Assembly (NCBI GenBank): GCA_031178305.1
Contig: JAPSJG010000175.1
Location: forward strand, 1-7,683
Length of the DNA: 7,683 nucleotides
Direction: 5' to 3'
Origin: Sinorhizobium sp.
GTDB taxonomy: Bacteria > Pseudomonadota > Alphaproteobacteria > Rhizobiales > Rhizobiaceae
This document shows positions 5,614 to 7,683 of the stretch, piece after piece (the stretch's first letter is position 1; the number at the start of each line of letters is the position of its first letter). The position numbers were made by a program, and so were the translations under genes. The notes under the pieces were generated by a model. The model was not told the origin of the DNA. It did not search any database and saw only the letters and a program-made list of their open reading frames with translations.

Positions 5614-5658
5614 ATTCACCTATCGAATTCATAGCACAGTGGCATTTCAGTTGAAATG
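5614..5658 (+). promoter_or_regulatory. Probable bdhA promoter region with two LysR-type sites
   Basis: ATTC-N7-GAAT (5614-5628) has the T-N11-A form and dyad symmetry of a LysR recognition site. CATTTCA-GT-TGAAATG (5643-5658) is a second perfect dyad, centred 29.5 bp further on. That equals the usual distance between the -65 and -35 sites. The second dyad contains TTGAAA (5651-5656), a good -35 hexamer; no good -10 follows, as expected for an activator-dependent promoter. This would place the start of transcription near 5685, 35 nt before the bdhA ATG. Confidence 0.5.
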
Positions 5659-5719
5659 AATACGGCGCCATTCTCTTCCGGCAAAAGGCCCTTCGGCCCA
5701 AACGCGAGGAGACGTGGAC

Positions 5720-6550
5720 ATGCTCAAAAGTACCGACGCTGAAATCGACGCAATGTTCGGCCGCAGGGCGCTCGAGGGGCGCAGCGCCATCGTTACCGGT
5801 TCGACCAGCGGTATTGGTCTCGGCATCGCACAGGCGCTTGCCAAGGCGGGTGCGGCGGTGATGCTCAACGGTTTCGGCGACCCGGCGGAGATCGAACGGC
5901 AGCGGGCCGAGATGGCGGAGGAGAACGACGTCGACGCCGCCTATGACGGCGCCGACATGTCGGACCCGGAGGCGATCCGGATGATGGTCGCGCGCGCCGG
6001 CGCCCGCTTCGGGCAGATCGACATCGTCGTCAACAATGCCGGCATCCAGCATGTCGCGCCGGTCGACGAATTCCCTGCGGCCAAGTGGGACGCGATCCTC
6101 TCGATCAACCTCACCGCCGCCTTTCATCTCGTTCAGGCGACCTACGGCGGGATGCGCGCCCGCGGCTATGGGCGCATCATCAATGTCGCCTCGGCCCATG
6201 CTCTCGTCGCCTCGCCCTACAAGTCGGCCTACGTGGCCGCCAAGCATGGGCTCGTCGGGTTCACCAAGGTCGTGGCCCTCGAAGGCGCCGAATTCGGCAT
6301 CACGGCCAATGCGATCTGCCCCGGCTATGTCTGGACACCGCTCGTGGAGGCGCAGATCGACGGGCAGGCAAAGTCGCACGGCATCGCCCGCGATGCGGTC
6401 ATCCGCGACGTGTTCCTGAAGAACCAGCCGACCAAGCGTTTCGCGACAATCGAGGAAATGGGGGCGCTGAGCGTCTTTCTTTGCAGCAGCGCTGCCACCT
6501 CGATCACCGGCGCGGCCATCCCCGTCGACGGCGGCTGGACCGCCCACTGA
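5720..6550 (+). CDS. bdhA: D-3-hydroxybutyrate dehydrogenase (SDR family)
   Basis: Interconverts D-3-hydroxybutyrate and acetoacetate with NAD(H) in the cytoplasm, a step in using 3-hydroxybutyrate and poly-3-hydroxybutyrate. The 276 residues are a classical short-chain dehydrogenase: cofactor loop TGSTSGIG (26-33), NNAG (105-108), catalytic S158, Y171 and K175 (YVAAKHG). The family-specific substrate residues also match those of the Pseudomonas fragi enzyme (as I recall its numbering) at a constant offset of 16: Q110, H160, K168, Q212 and W273 in the C-terminal DGGWTAH. This makes the assignment much firmer than for a generic SDR. The N-terminus is about 16 residues longer than in short homologues. 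The start is ATG 5720 with AGGAG at 5707-5711, 8 nt away; the in-frame GTG at 5714 would be only 2 nt away. It is divergent from the LysR gene and is followed by the patatin gene after 23 nt, likely one operon. Confidence 0.93.
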   Translation: MLKSTDAEIDAMFGRRALEGRSAIVTGSTSGIGLGIAQALAKAGAAVMLNGFGDPAEIERQRAEMAEENDVDAAYDGADMSDPEAIRMMVARAGARFGQIDIVVNNAGIQHVAPVDEFPAAKWDAILSINLTAAFHLVQATYGGMRARGYGRIINVASAHALVASPYKSAYVAAKHGLVGFTKVVALEGAEFGITANAICPGYVWTPLVEAQIDGQAKSHGIARDAVIRDVFLKNQPTKRFATIEEMGALSVFLCSSAATSITGAAIPVDGGWTAH

Positions 6551-6573
6551 CCGGATGCGACAGGAGAGTAGCC

Positions 6574-7656
6574 ATGAACAAGCACACCCAAATGGGCCTG
6601 CCTACATCCGAGCATCAGGCGCGCGCCTTGAACGGGAAGCGCCCGCCGCGGACAATCAATCTGGCGCTTCAGGGCGGCGGTGCGCACGGCGCCTTCACCT
6701 GGGGCGTGCTCGACCGGCTGCTCGATGAGCCGAACCTGTCCTTCGAAGGCATCGTCGCGACCAGCGCCGGCGCGATGAACGCCGCCGTCCTTGCCTATGG
6801 GCTAACGGAGGGAGGTCGCGGCGGCGCGCAGAGAGCGCTCGCCAATTTCTGGCGCCGCATCAGCCATGCGACGGCCTTCAGCCCGCTGCAGCCAAGCCTG
6901 CTTGATCGCATTACGGGGTCGAAGTCATTGGAGCATTCGCCTGCCTTCCTCATCTTCGACATGGTTACGCGGCTGCTCTCGCCCTACCAGTTCAATCCGT
7001 TGAACTACAATCCGCTGCGCCAGGTGCTGGAGCAGTCGATCGATCTCGATGCGATCCGCATGTCGCGCTGTCCGGTCAAGCTCAACATCTGCGCAACCAA
7101 TGTGCGCACCGGCAAGGTCAAGGTGTTTTCCAACGACGAGATCTCGATCGATGCGGTAATGGCATCGGCCTGCCTGCCGTTCCTCTTTCAGGCGGTGGAG
7201 ATCGACGGCGAAGCCTACTGGGATGGCGGCTACATGGGAAATCCCGCGATCTTTCCGCTGATCTATAGCTGCGACACGCCGGACGTGCTGGTGGTCCACA
7301 TCAATCCGCTGGAGCGAACGGAACTGCCGCGAACCGCGGCGGAGATTCTCAACAGGATCAATGAAATCAGCTTCAACTCCTCGTTGCTCCGGGAGATGCG
7401 GGCGATCGCCTTCGTGACGCAGCTGATCGACTCCAAGTCCGGTAACGGCCTCGATCTCAAGCGCATCTTCGTGCACGGCATTTCCGACGACGAGACGATG
7501 AGGAACCTGAGCGTATCGAGCAAGCTCAATGCCGAATGGGGCGCGCTCGTCGATCTTCGCGACCGTGGCCGAGAATGCGCGGAGGAGTGGCTGGCGGCGA
7601 ACTACGAGGCGATCGGCAAACGCTCGAGCGTCGACATCAGCGCGCGCTATCTCTAG
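6574..7656 (+). CDS. Patatin-like hydrolase, probable partner of BdhA
   Basis: A 360-residue serine hydrolase of the patatin-like phospholipase family with no clear signal peptide. The oxyanion-hole loop is GGGAHG (34-39), the nucleophile elbow is ATSAG (62-66, Ser64), and the second member of the Ser-Asp dyad is in DGG (217-219). The first position of the usual G-x-S-x-G is Ala. The C-terminal part after about residue 260 (ISFNSSLLREMRAIAFV) resembles the DUF3734 extension found on a bacterial subgroup of patatins. Patatins hydrolyse acyl esters of lipids; the substrate here is unproven. Because it lies 23 nt behind bdhA in the same operon, an ester or oligomer of 3-hydroxybutyrate is a reasonable hypothesis. 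The start at 6574 has AGGAGA (6562-6567) 6 nt upstream; the open frame continues back to 6085 only as an overlap with bdhA. No terminator is visible in the 27 nt left in the window. Confidence 0.9.
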   Translation: MNKHTQMGLPTSEHQARALNGKRPPRTINLALQGGGAHGAFTWGVLDRLLDEPNLSFEGIVATSAGAMNAAVLAYGLTEGGRGGAQRALANFWRRISHATAFSPLQPSLLDRITGSKSLEHSPAFLIFDMVTRLLSPYQFNPLNYNPLRQVLEQSIDLDAIRMSRCPVKLNICATNVRTGKVKVFSNDEISIDAVMASACLPFLFQAVEIDGEAYWDGGYMGNPAIFPLIYSCDTPDVLVVHINPLERTELPRTAAEILNRINEISFNSSLLREMRAIAFVTQLIDSKSGNGLDLKRIFVHGISDDETMRNLSVSSKLNAEWGALVDLRDRGRECAEEWLAANYEAIGKRSSVDISARYL

Positions 7657-7683
7657 CCCACTCATCGCATCCACGACCGACCG

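Noticed and set aside
5537..6547. 336-codon minus-strand frame opposite bdhA
   Set aside because: Antisense shadow of a strongly supported BdhA; composition is His/Asp/Arg-rich with no domain.
6085..6573. 163-codon N-terminal extension of the patatin frame
   Set aside because: Overlaps bdhA in another frame, is arginine-rich and unlike any domain; AGGAGA marks ATG 6574 as the start.
6925..7674. 249-codon minus-strand frame opposite the patatin gene
   Set aside because: Antisense shadow; the plus-strand protein carries all patatin motifs and a good ribosome site.
1..7683. CRISPR array, tRNA, rRNA, insertion sequence or prophage
   Set aside because: No regularly spaced repeats, cloverleaf, rRNA sequence, transposase or phage gene was seen on either strand.

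Overview
The window looks like a piece of an alphaproteobacterial genome of the Rhizobiaceae, most likely Sinorhizobium/Ensifer. The reasons are the high-GC coding style, the gene families present, and two intergenic stretches (about 1798-1900 and 2408-2505) that read like the palindromic mosaic repeats scattered through rhizobial genomes. The genus is inferred from sequence style and recalled repeat motifs, not from a database match.

Left part (1-901, minus strand): the start of a bufferin operon. bufA1 encodes a DUF2282 Sec-exported precursor peptide with four cysteines. It is followed by bufB, a DUF692/MNIO modification enzyme cut by the window edge. Bufferins are copper-binding, post-translationally modified peptides; bufC (DUF2063) would be expected just outside the window. 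Next come 424 bases without a clear gene (902-1325). They hold a doubtful 23-residue ORF, a perfect 16-bp palindrome, a strong plus-strand terminator with no recognised plus-strand gene in front of it, and the -10 box of the next gene.

Middle (1277-4360): a plus-strand GFA/CENP-V-type zinc protein, a rhizobial repeat, and a minus-strand exported DUF302 protein whose leader contains a second repeat. Then comes a minus-strand pair made of a periplasmic single-domain cupin and an MFS efflux-type transporter, separated by a strong intercistronic hairpin.

Right part (4361-7656): a LysR-type regulator (minus) diverges from a plus-strand operon of D-3-hydroxybutyrate dehydrogenase (bdhA) and a patatin-like hydrolase. 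All recognised BdhA catalytic and substrate-binding residues are present. The likely role of the pair is turnover of 3-hydroxybutyrate or poly-3-hydroxybutyrate material, with the hydrolase releasing a substrate for BdhA; that coupling is an inference. The divergent promoter carries two dyads about 30 bp apart, the layout expected for LysR recognition and activation sites. A further perfect T-N11-A dyad lies in front of the cupin gene, so the regulator may control both sides. The regulator has two cysteines placed like the redox pair of OxyR. No mobile element, CRISPR array, tRNA or rRNA was seen.
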